A stretch of DNA of 64,000 nt from Streptomyces sp. P9-A2 (GTDB lineage: Bacteria > Actinomycetota > Actinomycetes > Streptomycetales > Streptomycetaceae), in the NCBI RefSeq assembly GCF_036634175.1, contig NZ_JAZIFX010000001.1, forward strand, positions 1,116,001 through 1,180,000, given 5' to 3'. The position numbers and the translations under genes are program-made. This document shows positions 36,177 through 43,884 of this stretch, one piece after another. The notes under the pieces were generated by a model. It did not search any database. It saw only the letters and a list, made by a program, of their open reading frames with translations, and had not been told where the DNA came from. Numbering within the stretch: position 1 is the first letter of the stretch; the number at the start of each line of letters is the position of its first letter.

Positions 36177-36202
36177 GGAATCTTTACCGCCGACCGGACG
36201 TT
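36177..36202 (+). promoter_or_regulatory. SigR-type promoter of rbpA
   Basis: GGAAT at 36177-36181 and GTT at 36200-36202 are separated by exactly 18 bases, matching the SigR (thiol-oxidative stress) consensus. It lies 62 bp before the rbpA start. rbpA of S. coelicolor is a known SigR target (recalled). Confidence 0.85.
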
Positions 36203-36263
36203 GACCGGATGACGACGACAGCGACACCTGTCCTGTGGGCGACAAGCCCGGGAGGCACGATTC

Positions 36264-36638
36264 ATGAGTGAGCGAGCTCTTCGCGGCACGCGCCTCGTGG
36301 TGACCAGCTACGAGACGGACCGCGGCATCGACCTGGCCCCGCGCCAGGCCGTGGAGTACGCATGCGAGAAGGGGCACCGCTTTGAGATGCCCTTCTCGGT
36401 CGAGGCGGAAATCCCGCCGGAGTGGGAGTGCAAGGTCTGCGGTGCCCAGGCACTCCTGGTTGACGGCGACGGCCCTGAGGAAAAGAAGGCCAAGCCCGCG
36501 CGTACGCATTGGGACATGCTGATGGAGCGACGTACCCGAGAGGAACTCGAAGAGGTTCTCGAGGAGCGTCTCGCCGTTCTGCGCTCCGGCGCGATGAACA
36601 TCGCGGTTCATCCCCGGGACAGCCGAAAGTCGGCTTGA
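36264..36638 (+). CDS. rbpA: RNA polymerase-binding protein RbpA
   Basis: A 124-residue actinobacterial transcription factor that binds RNA polymerase and the principal sigma factor, promotes open-complex formation and gives basal rifampicin tolerance. Zinc ligands are C34, H38, C56 and C59. The C-terminal THWDMLMERRTREELEEVLEERL is the sigma-interacting region. ATG 36264 is the natural start, though GGGAGG upstream is 8-9 bases away. It is transcribed alone from the SigR promoter and ends in a strong hairpin at 36679. Confidence 0.97.
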   Translation: MSERALRGTRLVVTSYETDRGIDLAPRQAVEYACEKGHRFEMPFSVEAEIPPEWECKVCGAQALLVDGDGPEEKKAKPARTHWDMLMERRTREELEEVLEERLAVLRSGAMNIAVHPRDSRKSA

Positions 36639-36678
36639 TCCCGGCGAAGGATCCGGGCGGGAGAACTCAGCACAGCAG

Positions 36679-36732
36679 CACAGAGGGCCGCGGGCGCCGT
36701 ACCAGTAGGTACGGCGCCCGCGGCCCTCTGTG
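36679..36732. terminator. Perfect 25-bp hairpin terminator after rbpA
   Basis: Two perfect 25-bp arms, starting CACAGAGGGC and ending GCCCTCTGTG, surround an AGTA loop. It lies between rbpA and the converging fxsA gene and can terminate both. Confidence 0.9.
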
Positions 36733-36807
36733 CGTCCGGCCGACCTGTCGGCGCCCGGTCCTCTCGGCCCTCAGGACTCCGCTTCGGCTCCCGGTCCTCA
36801 GTGACTT

Positions 36808-37389
36808 TCAGCGGGAGAGCGGCGGGCGGGGTCCTTGCGGGAAGTCGCCCGGCGTGGCCCCGGTCTCGTCCCGGATCACCTCGCCCTGGACGACCTTGCC
36901 GTCGGGCCGGTGGATACGCGTCTGCTGGAAGGCATCACCCAGGGAGCCCTGGCCGGCCTCGCGGAGCTTGCGCTCGAGGGTGCGCTCGGCGTACCGGCTC
37001 ACGGCCTTCTGGACCGGGGGCACGAGCAGCAGCAGACCGACCGCGTCGGAGACCAGGCCGGGGATGATCAGCAGCAGTCCGCCCAGCATCATCAGGCCGT
37101 TGCCCTCGCTGTTCGGCCGCGGCTCGGCCGGCCCGCCGTTCTGCTGCTGTTGCAGCGTCTCGGTGAGGTTTTTGAAGGCGCGCCGGCCGGCCCGCTTGAT
37201 GACCACCGAGCCGAGCGCCAGACCGGCCAGCAGCACCAGGAGGACCACCAGCCCGTTCGACGCCCCGGCGACGACCGTGAGCAGCCAGATCTCCAGTACC
37301 AGCCACGCGGCGACGCCGAGCGGCAGGAAGGTGCGCAGCCTGGAGCGCCGGGGCCGGGCGGGGTTCGGGGTCTGAGCGCCAGTCGTCAT
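36808..37389 (-). CDS. fxsA: FxsA family membrane protein
   Basis: A 193-residue integral membrane protein. Four hydrophobic segments are visible (FLPLGVAAWLVLEIWLLTVV, GLVVLLVLLAGLALGSVVI, LMMLGGLLLIIPGLVSDAVG and LLLLVPPVQKAV). This is the FxsA pattern, including GxLLIIPGxxSDxxGLLLLxP. The tail is cytoplasmic and basic. FxsA in E. coli affects F-exclusion by phage T7, but in actinobacteria its role is unknown. It follows ppm1 by 106 bp on the same strand. Confidence 0.92.
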   Translation of the reverse strand: MTTGAQTPNPARPRRSRLRTFLPLGVAAWLVLEIWLLTVVAGASNGLVVLLVLLAGLALGSVVIKRAGRRAFKNLTETLQQQQNGGPAEPRPNSEGNGLMMLGGLLLIIPGLVSDAVGLLLLVPPVQKAVSRYAERTLERKLREAGQGSLGDAFQQTRIHRPDGKVVQGEVIRDETGATPGDFPQGPRPPLSR

Positions 37390-37495
37390 ACTCCCAGTGT
37401 GCCGAACACCGGCTCAGTACGGGATAAGCGGGGCCTCCGGAACAGCGGGCCCCAAGGGCGCGCGACGCCGGGGCGGTCCGAACGGCCAGGCCGGT

Positions 37496-38383
37496 CTACG
37501 GCTTGACCTGCTCCGTATGTCCGGACAGTTCCGCTTCCGTCGGCCCGGCGGCCGGCTCTGCCCGCTCGCTCGGCTTCGGCTGCCCGGCCCGCTTGTCGTC
37601 CTCGCGTCCGAGGACCTTGCCGACCCTCTCCCCCACACCCCACGCCGTGACCCGCCACAGCGCCTCGACGAGGATGTCGCGGCTCATCTTCGAATCGCCG
37701 AGTTCCCGCTCGACGAAGGTGATGGGCACCTCGACGACGTGGTAGCCGGCCTTGACCGCGCGACGGGCGAGGTCGACCTGGAAGCAGTAGCCCTGGGAGG
37801 CCACCTCGTCCAGGCCGAGACCTTCCAGGGTCTCGCTCCGGAACGCGCGGAAGCCGCCGGTGATGTCGCGCAACGGCAGATCGAGCGCCACGCGCGAGTA
37901 GAGGCTGCCGCCGCGCGAGATGTACTCACGGGACTTGGGCCAGTTGACCACCCGGCCACCGGGTACCCAGCGTGAACCGAGCACCAGGTCGGCGCCCTTG
38001 AGCGCGGTGAGCAGACGGGGCAGTTCCTCGGGCTGGTGGGAACCGTCGGCGTCCATCTCGACCAGTACGCCGTAGCCGTGCTCCGTGCCCCAGTGGAAGC
38101 CCGCGAGGTAGGCGGCGCCCAGGCCCTCCTTGCCCTTGCGGTGCAGCACCTGGACCTGGTCGTCCCCGGCGGCCAGTTCGTCGGCGAGCGCGCCGGTGCC
38201 GTCGGGGCTGTTGTCGTCGGCCACGAGAACGTCCGCCTCGGGAACGGCTTCGCGCACCCGGCCGACGATCGCCTTGATGTTCTTCGCCTCGTTGTAGGTC
38301 GGAATGATCACCAAAGTTCTGCCGAGCGGGCCGAAAGTCCTCCCCTGGGCATCCGCCGTGCGGGTCCCGTCGCCGTCGTTCAC
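37496..38383 (-). CDS. ppm1: Polyprenol-phosphate mannose synthase
   Basis: A 295-residue GT2 enzyme that transfers mannose from GDP-mannose to polyprenyl phosphate, the donor for protein O-mannosylation and lipoglycans. The GT-A start LVIIPTYNEAKNI, the VADDNSPDGTG and MDADGSHQPEELPRLL metal-binding motif, and SREYISRGGSLYSR in the membrane-proximal region are diagnostic. There are no C-terminal membrane helices and no fused Lnt domain. GTG 38383 has GAAGGGG five bases upstream; ATG 38419 lacks a ribosome site. In S. coelicolor this gene is needed for glycoprotein-dependent phage infection (recalled). Confidence 0.93.
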   Translation of the reverse strand: MNDGDGTRTADAQGRTFGPLGRTLVIIPTYNEAKNIKAIVGRVREAVPEADVLVADDNSPDGTGALADELAAGDDQVQVLHRKGKEGLGAAYLAGFHWGTEHGYGVLVEMDADGSHQPEELPRLLTALKGADLVLGSRWVPGGRVVNWPKSREYISRGGSLYSRVALDLPLRDITGGFRAFRSETLEGLGLDEVASQGYCFQVDLARRAVKAGYHVVEVPITFVERELGDSKMSRDILVEALWRVTAWGVGERVGKVLGREDDKRAGQPKPSERAEPAAGPTEAELSGHTEQVKP

Positions 38384-38460
38384 TGCAGCCCCTTCATCAT
38401 CTGTGCGGGATCCCACCATAGTGGTCACAGCAACCTGCGATGACATGAAAGGACGTTCGT

Positions 38461-38625
38461 ATGGTGCTGCGGATTTTCGAGGGACTTTTGGGGATCGGAC
38501 AGCAGCGTGCCATCGCGCGTACGACAGCAGCGTGCCATCGCGCGTACGGCGGAGAGGGCCCGGCGCCCTTCGGGCCGACCTGGGACCCGCTGGCTGCGAG
38601 TCGACCTGAAGCCGTTGTCTACTGA
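38461..38625 (+). CDS. Possible small gene disrupted by a tandem duplication
   Basis: A 54-codon frame starting ATG GTG CTG CGG ATT TTC, with AAAGGACG five bases upstream, diverges from ppm1. The first 13 residues (MVLRIFEGLLGIG) look like a real hydrophobic start. A 25-bp tandem duplication at 38498-38547 shifts the frame. With one copy removed, the product would continue through RWLRVDLKPLSTERPG to a stop at 38696-38698. Whether either version is made is not clear, and there is no recognisable domain. Confidence 0.35.
   Translation: MVLRIFEGLLGIGQQRAIARTTAACHRAYGGEGPAPFGPTWDPLAASRPEAVVY
38498..38547. repeat. 25-bp direct tandem duplication
   Basis: Two perfect 25-bp copies, each beginning GACAGCAGCG and ending CGCGCGTAC, lie head to tail. 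The length is not a multiple of three, so it shifts any reading frame across it. Confidence 0.95.
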
Positions 38626-38941
38626 GCGACCGGGCCCCGCCCGGGGTCACACCTTCCCGACCCGCCGGAACGTCCCCTCGGCGCCGCGCCGACGCTGAGC
38701 CGGCCCTCAGTGGCGACGGACCGTGCGGCACACCGTCCCTGACCCGGCCGCGCCGCCGCGAGTGAGCGGAAGTCCCCCGGTCGGGCGTCGGTGGCCCCGG
38801 CCGAATCTACCGGCCTCCCGCCGCTGTCTGTCAACAACCGTGCGACCCGCGCCACGTGGTTCTCGTGCCTGGTCACCAGGAGGACGCGCAGGTCGCGCGG
38901 CGGGACACGCTCCATGATCGCCGCCGGGCGGCCGGCGTGGA
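38626..38941. other. Intergenic region with no clear gene
   Basis: These 316 bp lie between the possible small gene and the amidohydrolase stop. Overlapping frames on both strands are Arg-rich and look like shadows. I see no RNA or repeat. Confidence 0.5.
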
Positions 38942-40573
38942 TCACTCGCCCGGCCGTACGAAGACCGTGCGTCCGCCGACCACCGTGCGCCGGCAGACGG
39001 GCAGTTCGCCGCCCGGGGTCAGGTCCGGCAGACCGGGAGTGCCGGAGCGGGGGTCGGTGGACCAGCGTGCCACCCGGTCGTCGGGCGCCTGCACCACGAG
39101 AGCGCCGGTGTGCCAGACGGCGTAGTCGGCGGGCGCGCCCGGCACCAGGACGCCCGCGTCGTCGCGTCCGATCGCCCGCCAGCCGCCGCGCGTGTGCGCG
39201 GTGAACGCGGCGCGCACCGAGACGCGGTGTTCCGGCGTGCGGTGGAAGGCGGCGGCCCGGACGGTGCCCCACGGGTCGAGAGGGGTGACCGGGCTGTCGG
39301 AGCCGAAGGCGAGCGGGACACCGGCGCGCAGCAGGGCCGCGAAGGGGTTCAGGGTACGGGCCCGCTCCGCGCCCAGGCGCCGGGCGTACATGCCGTCCTC
39401 ACCGCCCCACAGGGCGTCGAAGGCGGGCTGGACGGAGGCGGTCAGGCCGAGTTCGGCGAAGGCGGCGATGGTCGAGGGGGTGAGCATCTCGGCGTGTTCG
39501 ACGCGGTGCCGGGAGGCGCGGACGCGGTCGAGGCCGACCTTCTCGGCGGCGGCGCGCACTCCCCCGGCCACCGCGGCGACAGCGGCGTCGCCGATGGCGT
39601 GGAAACCCGCCTGGAGGCCCGCCTCGGTGCAGTCGACGACGTGGGCGGCGATCGCGGCGGCGTCGAGGTGGGCGGCGCCCGTGTGGCCCGCGTCGGCGTA
39701 CGGGACGTGCAGGCACGCGGTGTGCGAGCCGAGGGCGCCGTCGGCGAACAGGTCGCCCGCGGCGCCGGCCGCGCCCAGTTCGCGCGCCTTGGCTACGTTC
39801 CGCTCGGCCCAGTAGCCGACGACGCGCGGGCCGGGCCCTTCGGCGGCGAGCCGCAGCAGGCCGGTGAAGTCGTCCTCGGAGGAGATCTCCGGGCCGCCGC
39901 ACTCGTGGACGGTGCCGATGCCGAGCGAGGCGGCGTGCGCCAGCGCGGCGCGTTGGGCCCCGGTGCGCTGGGCGTGTGTGACGGCGCCCAGGGCGGCGGC
40001 GCGTACGGCGTGATGGGCGTCGCCGGTGAGAGGGCCGTCCTCGCGGGTGATCTCGCCGGCGCCCTCGCGGGTGACGAGGTCGAGCAGCGCGGTGCTGACC
40101 ACCGCGGAGTGGACGTCGATCCGGCTGAGGTACAGGGGCCGCCCGCCGGTGGCCGCGTCGAGTTCCGCGCGGGTCGGTGGACGGCCGCCGGGCCAGCGGG
40201 CGGCGTCCCAGCCGTGGCCGAGCAGGACCCTGTCGGCCGGTCGGGCGGCGGCGAACTCCCGCACCCTGTCCAGTGCGGCCTCCAGGGAGGGCGCCCCGGA
40301 CAGGTCGAGGCCGGTGAGCGCCAGCCCGGTGGCCGTGGTGTGCACATGAGCGTCGGTGAACGCCGGGGTGACCAGCGCCCCGTCGAGGTCGATCACCTCG
40401 TCCACCCCGTCCGCGAAGGAGTCGGCGGCCCCCTCGGAACCGACCCAGGCGACCTGACCGCCCTCGACGACCATCGCGGTGGCGAAGGGGTCGGCGGGGC
40501 TGTGGACCTCTCCGCGGCGGAGCAGGACGGTGCGCGGCGGGTCTGTGTGCGGCGGGGCGGTGCGTTCGCTCAT
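38942..40573 (-). CDS. Amidohydrolase of the YtcJ/ADAM-like family
   Basis: A 543-residue metal-dependent hydrolase of the amidohydrolase superfamily. The metal-ligand motif TDAHVHTTATG is near residue 75. YLSRIDVHSAV, FHAIGDAAV, HRVEHAEM and FGSDSPVTPLDP (metal-ligand Asp) follow in the order expected of the YtcJ group. No signal peptide. ATG 40573 has a run of G upstream. The group hydrolyses varied amides and imides, so the substrate is unknown. It lies 112 bp after the Lrp regulator on the same strand. Confidence 0.88.
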   Translation of the reverse strand: MSERTAPPHTDPPRTVLLRRGEVHSPADPFATAMVVEGGQVAWVGSEGAADSFADGVDEVIDLDGALVTPAFTDAHVHTTATGLALTGLDLSGAPSLEAALDRVREFAAARPADRVLLGHGWDAARWPGGRPPTRAELDAATGGRPLYLSRIDVHSAVVSTALLDLVTREGAGEITREDGPLTGDAHHAVRAAALGAVTHAQRTGAQRAALAHAASLGIGTVHECGGPEISSEDDFTGLLRLAAEGPGPRVVGYWAERNVAKARELGAAGAAGDLFADGALGSHTACLHVPYADAGHTGAAHLDAAAIAAHVVDCTEAGLQAGFHAIGDAAVAAVAGGVRAAAEKVGLDRVRASRHRVEHAEMLTPSTIAAFAELGLTASVQPAFDALWGGEDGMYARRLGAERARTLNPFAALLRAGVPLAFGSDSPVTPLDPWGTVRAAAFHRTPEHRVSVRAAFTAHTRGGWRAIGRDDAGVLVPGAPADYAVWHTGALVVQAPDDRVARWSTDPRSGTPGLPDLTPGGELPVCRRTVVGGRTVFVRPGE

Positions 40574-40685
40574 GGCCCCCAGTCTCACCCCTCGGAGGGC
40601 CCGGCCCGCACCCAGGGCCGCCGTTCACGCCCTGGGTGCGCCCTGTACGCCCGCGCGTGCCGACGTTCCCGCGCGGGTGACGGTC

Positions 40686-41126
40686 TCAGACGCGTGGCGG
40701 CCGGGCCTCGTACGGCGTGGACAGGACCACGGTCGTCCGGGTGGAGACACCCGCCAGCGAGCGCACCCGCGCGAGCAGTTCCTCCAGCTGGTGCGGGGTG
40801 GCCACGCGCACCTTGAGGATGTAGTTCTCGTCGCCCGCGACGCTGTGGCAGGCCTCGATCTCGGGCACGCCGGCGAGGCGGTCCGCGATGTCGTCGGGGG
40901 CGCTGGGGTCGAACGGTTTGACCGAGATGAAGGCGGTCATGGGCAGGCCGACGGCATCCGGGTCGACCACTGCGGCATAGCCGCGGATGACGCCGCGCTG
41001 TTCCAGTCTGCGCACCCGCTGGTGCACGGCCGACGTGGACAGGCCCGTGGCCTTGCCCAGGTCTGTGTAGCTCATCCGCCCGTCCTTGACGAGCAGCTGC
41101 ACGATCTGTCGGTCCAGCTCCTCCAT
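40686..41126 (-). CDS. Lrp/AsnC family transcription regulator
   Basis: A 146-residue Lrp/AsnC regulator. The N-terminal winged helix (DRQIVQLLVKDGRMSYTDLG...LSTSAVHQRVRRLEQRGVI) is followed by the RAM ligand domain (CHSVAGDENYILKVRV). ATG 41126 is the start by homology to the family; the frame opens to 41279. The ribosome site is weak. It is divergent from the 41394 gene and upstream of the amidohydrolase, which may be a target. Confidence 0.92.
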   Translation of the reverse strand: MEELDRQIVQLLVKDGRMSYTDLGKATGLSTSAVHQRVRRLEQRGVIRGYAAVVDPDAVGLPMTAFISVKPFDPSAPDDIADRLAGVPEIEACHSVAGDENYILKVRVATPHQLEELLARVRSLAGVSTRTTVVLSTPYEARPPRV

Positions 41127-41393
41127 GGCGCAAGAACCTACAGTGCGGTTGATCCCGTCGGATACCTGAGCTGTCCAGGTCATGGCCGGTTCGTGATCTG
41201 CCGGGTGCCCTTCCCGTTCCGGGCGGGGGGACAAAGCCGTCGCAGGGGGCACCTGCGGTCGGCATGTGACGAACACCACAGCGTTCGAACGGTCTCCGTG
41301 ACGGTCTCGTGATTACCCCCTATGGGGGACGGGAAGTGCTTGCTGTGGTCGAGGCCGCAGCGCCTTCACGGCCCAGCCCGAGGGGGAGAACCC

Positions 41394-41828
41394 ATGCAGA
41401 GTCTTAAGCGCCCTGGTCGCAGCACGCCCAAGCGGCAGCAGCCGGTCGTCGAACTCGTCCCGGAGTACGTCGATCCCGACGCGCTCGACGACGAACTCGA
41501 CGCATACGACACCTTCGAGATGTACCGGGTCGTGTGCCCGGACTGCGCGCAGCCGATCGCCCTGCTCGCGGACGAGGAGGTCCTGCCGGAGCACGCGCTG
41601 TGCGCCACGCCGTGGAACCCGTTCGGGCTGACGGTCTGCGCCGGTACGGGCCGCAGCGCCGACGACGCCCGGCCGGCGGACGAGTCCGCCACGCCCCAGG
41701 AGCAGGACACCGCCCTGCTGCTGACGCTCCCTCAGGGGCTCGACTGGCGCACCCAGCCGTTCTCGCACGTCGGGGGTCCGGCTTCGCGCCCGATGAGGAT
41801 CCCCGTCATGCGGCGCCACGCGGCCTGA
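41394..41828 (+). CDS. Unknown small protein with a CxxC motif
   Basis: A 144-residue protein I do not recognise. Residues 1-30 are basic, then comes an acidic stretch (DPDALDDELDAYDTFEMYRV). CPDCAQPIALLAD is followed by a single later Cys (HALCATPW) and then a Cys (TVCAGTG), a possible metal site. ATG 41394 has AGGGGGAG upstream. It is divergent from the Lrp gene; conserved in Streptomyces by recollection only. Confidence 0.72.
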   Translation: MQSLKRPGRSTPKRQQPVVELVPEYVDPDALDDELDAYDTFEMYRVVCPDCAQPIALLADEEVLPEHALCATPWNPFGLTVCAGTGRSADDARPADESATPQEQDTALLLTLPQGLDWRTQPFSHVGGPASRPMRIPVMRRHAA

Positions 41829-41870
41829 GCCACCCCTGCCCGTCCCTGACCTCCCCGCCCGGCGCCTGAA

Positions 41871-41890
41871 CGGCCACGGACGGCCACGGA
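41871..41890. repeat. 10-bp tandem duplication
   Basis: CGGCCACGGA occurs twice in a row downstream of the 41394 gene. Confidence 0.9.
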
Positions 41891-41991
41891 CGCGCCGGGT
41901 GCACCCGGCGTACCGGCACGCGCGTCACACCCGCCGCGCGCACCGCGACCGGCACCACGCGGTGCGCCGCCGGGCGCCGGAAGGCCGGACC

Positions 41992-42055
41992 ATCCGGCCG
42001 TCCCTCCATCCGGCCGTCCCTCCGTCCAGTCGGCTCTCCGTCCAGTCGGCCGTGA
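41992..42055. repeat. Tandem 16-bp repeats
   Basis: A 16-bp unit starting ATCCGGCCGTC is present twice exactly (41992-42007, 42008-42023). Two further 16-bp units starting GTCCAGTCGGC follow. They lie in the gap before the 42114 gene. Confidence 0.85.
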
Positions 42056-42113
42056 ACGCACGCACTATTCGGACGGTCGGTGACCTGCCCGGCCGCTCAC
42101 GCGTTGCCCGGGC

Positions 42114-42365
42114 ATGACGGCCCCCACGCGCTCGACGACCGGGCGTCGACGACTCGTCCTCGCCCCGCCGCCCGGACCTCGGCCCGCACCGCAGCCCATG
42201 GCCCGCACCCCGGTCGCGCCACTGACCGTATCCGCTGCGCCGCCATCGCCACCCCCGCTGCCGGATCCGCCGATCTACCGGGAACTGATGCGGGCCTGGG
42301 CCGATCAGGGCCGCACCCTGCCCGGACGGCACGACCCGGAGTGGGCCCGGCTCGCGGCGCCCTGA
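42114..42365 (+). CDS. Small proline-rich protein of unknown function
   Basis: An 83-residue protein. The first 55 residues are Pro/Ala/Thr-rich and low in complexity. The C-terminal 30 (PPIYRELMRAWADQGRTLPG...) resembles a tail shared by several small Streptomyces proteins, which supports it as a real gene (recollection). It has a weak ribosome site and sits 16 bp from the convergent acyl-CoA dehydrogenase stop. Confidence 0.55.
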   Translation: MTAPTRSTTGRRRLVLAPPPGPRPAPQPMARTPVAPLTVSAAPPSPPPLPDPPIYRELMRAWADQGRTLPGRHDPEWARLAAP

Positions 42366-42381
42366 CGGGGACTCGGTCGGT

Positions 42382-43557
42382 TCAGCTCGTCTGCGGTCCC
42401 GCGAGATGGCGGGCGATGACCATGCGTTGGATCTGGTTCGTTCCCTCGACGATCTGCAGAACCTTGGCCTCGCGCATGTAGCGCTCGGCCGGGAAGTCCG
42501 CGGTGTAGCCGTAGCCCCCGAGGATCTGGACGGCGTCGGTGGTGACCCGCATCGCCGTGTCGGTGCAGTGCAGCTTCGCCATGGCCGCCTGTTTGGCGAA
42601 CGGCCGTCCGGCGTCCCGCAGTCGGGCCGCCGCGAGATACAGCGCGCGCCCGGCCTCGATCTGCGTGGCCATGTCCGCGAGCATGAACCGCAGCCCCTGG
42701 AAGTCGGCGATCGGCCGCCCGAACTGCCGTCGCCCGGACGCGTAACCGAGCGCCTCGTCGAGCGCGGCCTGTGCCAGGCCGATCGCGCAGGCCGCGATGC
42801 CGAGCCGTCCGCCGTCCAGCGCCGACAGGGCGATCGCGAAGCCCTGCCCCTCCTCGCCGATCCGCCGGTCGTCGCGGACCCGTACGCCGTCGAGGTGAAC
42901 CTGCGCGGTGGGCGAGCCCTTCATGCCCATCTTCTTCTCCGGTACGGCCGCACTCAGTCCTTCGGCGTCGCCGGGGACCAGGAACGCGGTGATTCCGCGC
43001 GGGCCCTCCTCACCGGTGCGGGCCATGACGGTGTAGAAGTCCGCGATGCCACCGTGCGTGATCCACGCCTTGGTGCCGGTGAGCGTCCAGTCTCCCCCGC
43101 CCTCACGCACCGCTCTGGTGCGCAGTGAGGCCGCGTCCGACCCGGAGGAGGGTTCGGAGAGGCAGTAGGCGCCGAGCAGGCCCCCGCCGAGCATCGCCGG
43201 CAGGTACTCGGCCTGCTGCTCCTTGGTGCCGTGGGCGGCGAGCGCGTAGCAGGCGAGGGTGTGCACGCTGACCCCGAGGCCCACGGTCAGGCGGGCCGCG
43301 GCGAGTTCCTCGAGGACCTGGAGGTAGACCTCGTACGGCTGGTCCCCTCCGCCGTACGCGGAGTCGTAGGGCAGTCCGAGCAGTCCGGACCCGGAGAGCA
43401 GGGTGAAGGCCTCTCGCGGGAAGCGGGCCGCGTCCTCCTCCTCTGCCGCCTTCGGGGCGATCTCGCGCTGTGCGATGTCACGGACGAGCGAGATCAGGTC
43501 CCGCGCCTCGTCCGTGGGCAATTGCCGGTCCACCGGCTGCGGGGCGTGGTCGGACAT
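42382..43557 (-). CDS. Acyl-CoA dehydrogenase
   Basis: A 391-residue FAD-dependent dehydrogenase of fatty or branched acyl-CoA oxidation. CLSEPSSGSDAASL is the FAD-binding signature, and the catalytic Glu of LQIVEGTNQIQRMVIARHL is in the usual C-terminal place. ILGGYGYTADFPAERYMRE is also diagnostic. ATG 43557 has GGGAGGAG nine bases upstream; the frame opens to 43764 without support. It stands alone, divergent from the chitinase remnant. Substrate chain length is unknown. Confidence 0.94.
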   Translation of the reverse strand: MSDHAPQPVDRQLPTDEARDLISLVRDIAQREIAPKAAEEEDAARFPREAFTLLSGSGLLGLPYDSAYGGGDQPYEVYLQVLEELAAARLTVGLGVSVHTLACYALAAHGTKEQQAEYLPAMLGGGLLGAYCLSEPSSGSDAASLRTRAVREGGGDWTLTGTKAWITHGGIADFYTVMARTGEEGPRGITAFLVPGDAEGLSAAVPEKKMGMKGSPTAQVHLDGVRVRDDRRIGEEGQGFAIALSALDGGRLGIAACAIGLAQAALDEALGYASGRRQFGRPIADFQGLRFMLADMATQIEAGRALYLAAARLRDAGRPFAKQAAMAKLHCTDTAMRVTTDAVQILGGYGYTADFPAERYMREAKVLQIVEGTNQIQRMVIARHLAGPQTS

Positions 43558-43782
43558 GGCGACGCTCTCCTCCCTGTTCGGGCACGTCGGCGGCTCTGCG
43601 CCTCGGGTTGAGGGCGGCTCCGCCGGGTCGTTCCGGCGCCTGGCCGAGGGTTCGGCCTCCGGGTCTCGGAGGCAGCCGGCCAGCCGCTGTGAGCTGTGAG
43701 TATGCCCGATCGAGCAGGGCACGTCACTTGTTAACGACCGCTTACTCCAAGAATTTCCGGACACCGAAATCGGTCCGCACCA

Positions 43783-43812
43783 TTGACCACACTGGTCTAG
43801 TCCTCCTACTGT
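43783..43812 (+). promoter_or_regulatory. Chitinase promoter with DasR-type site
   Basis: A -35 TTGACC and a -10 TACTGT lie 18 bp apart. Between them, 43791-43805 reads ACTGGTCTAGTCCTC, matching the first half of the DasR consensus (ACTGGTCTAGACCA). In Streptomyces such sites place chitinase genes under N-acetylglucosamine control (known). Confidence 0.82.
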
Positions 43813-43884
43813 TTCGCCTCACCGAGTCGCCACGTTCATGCCAAGCGGCTCACGTTTCCCCTCCCCCACGAGGAGACACACCGG

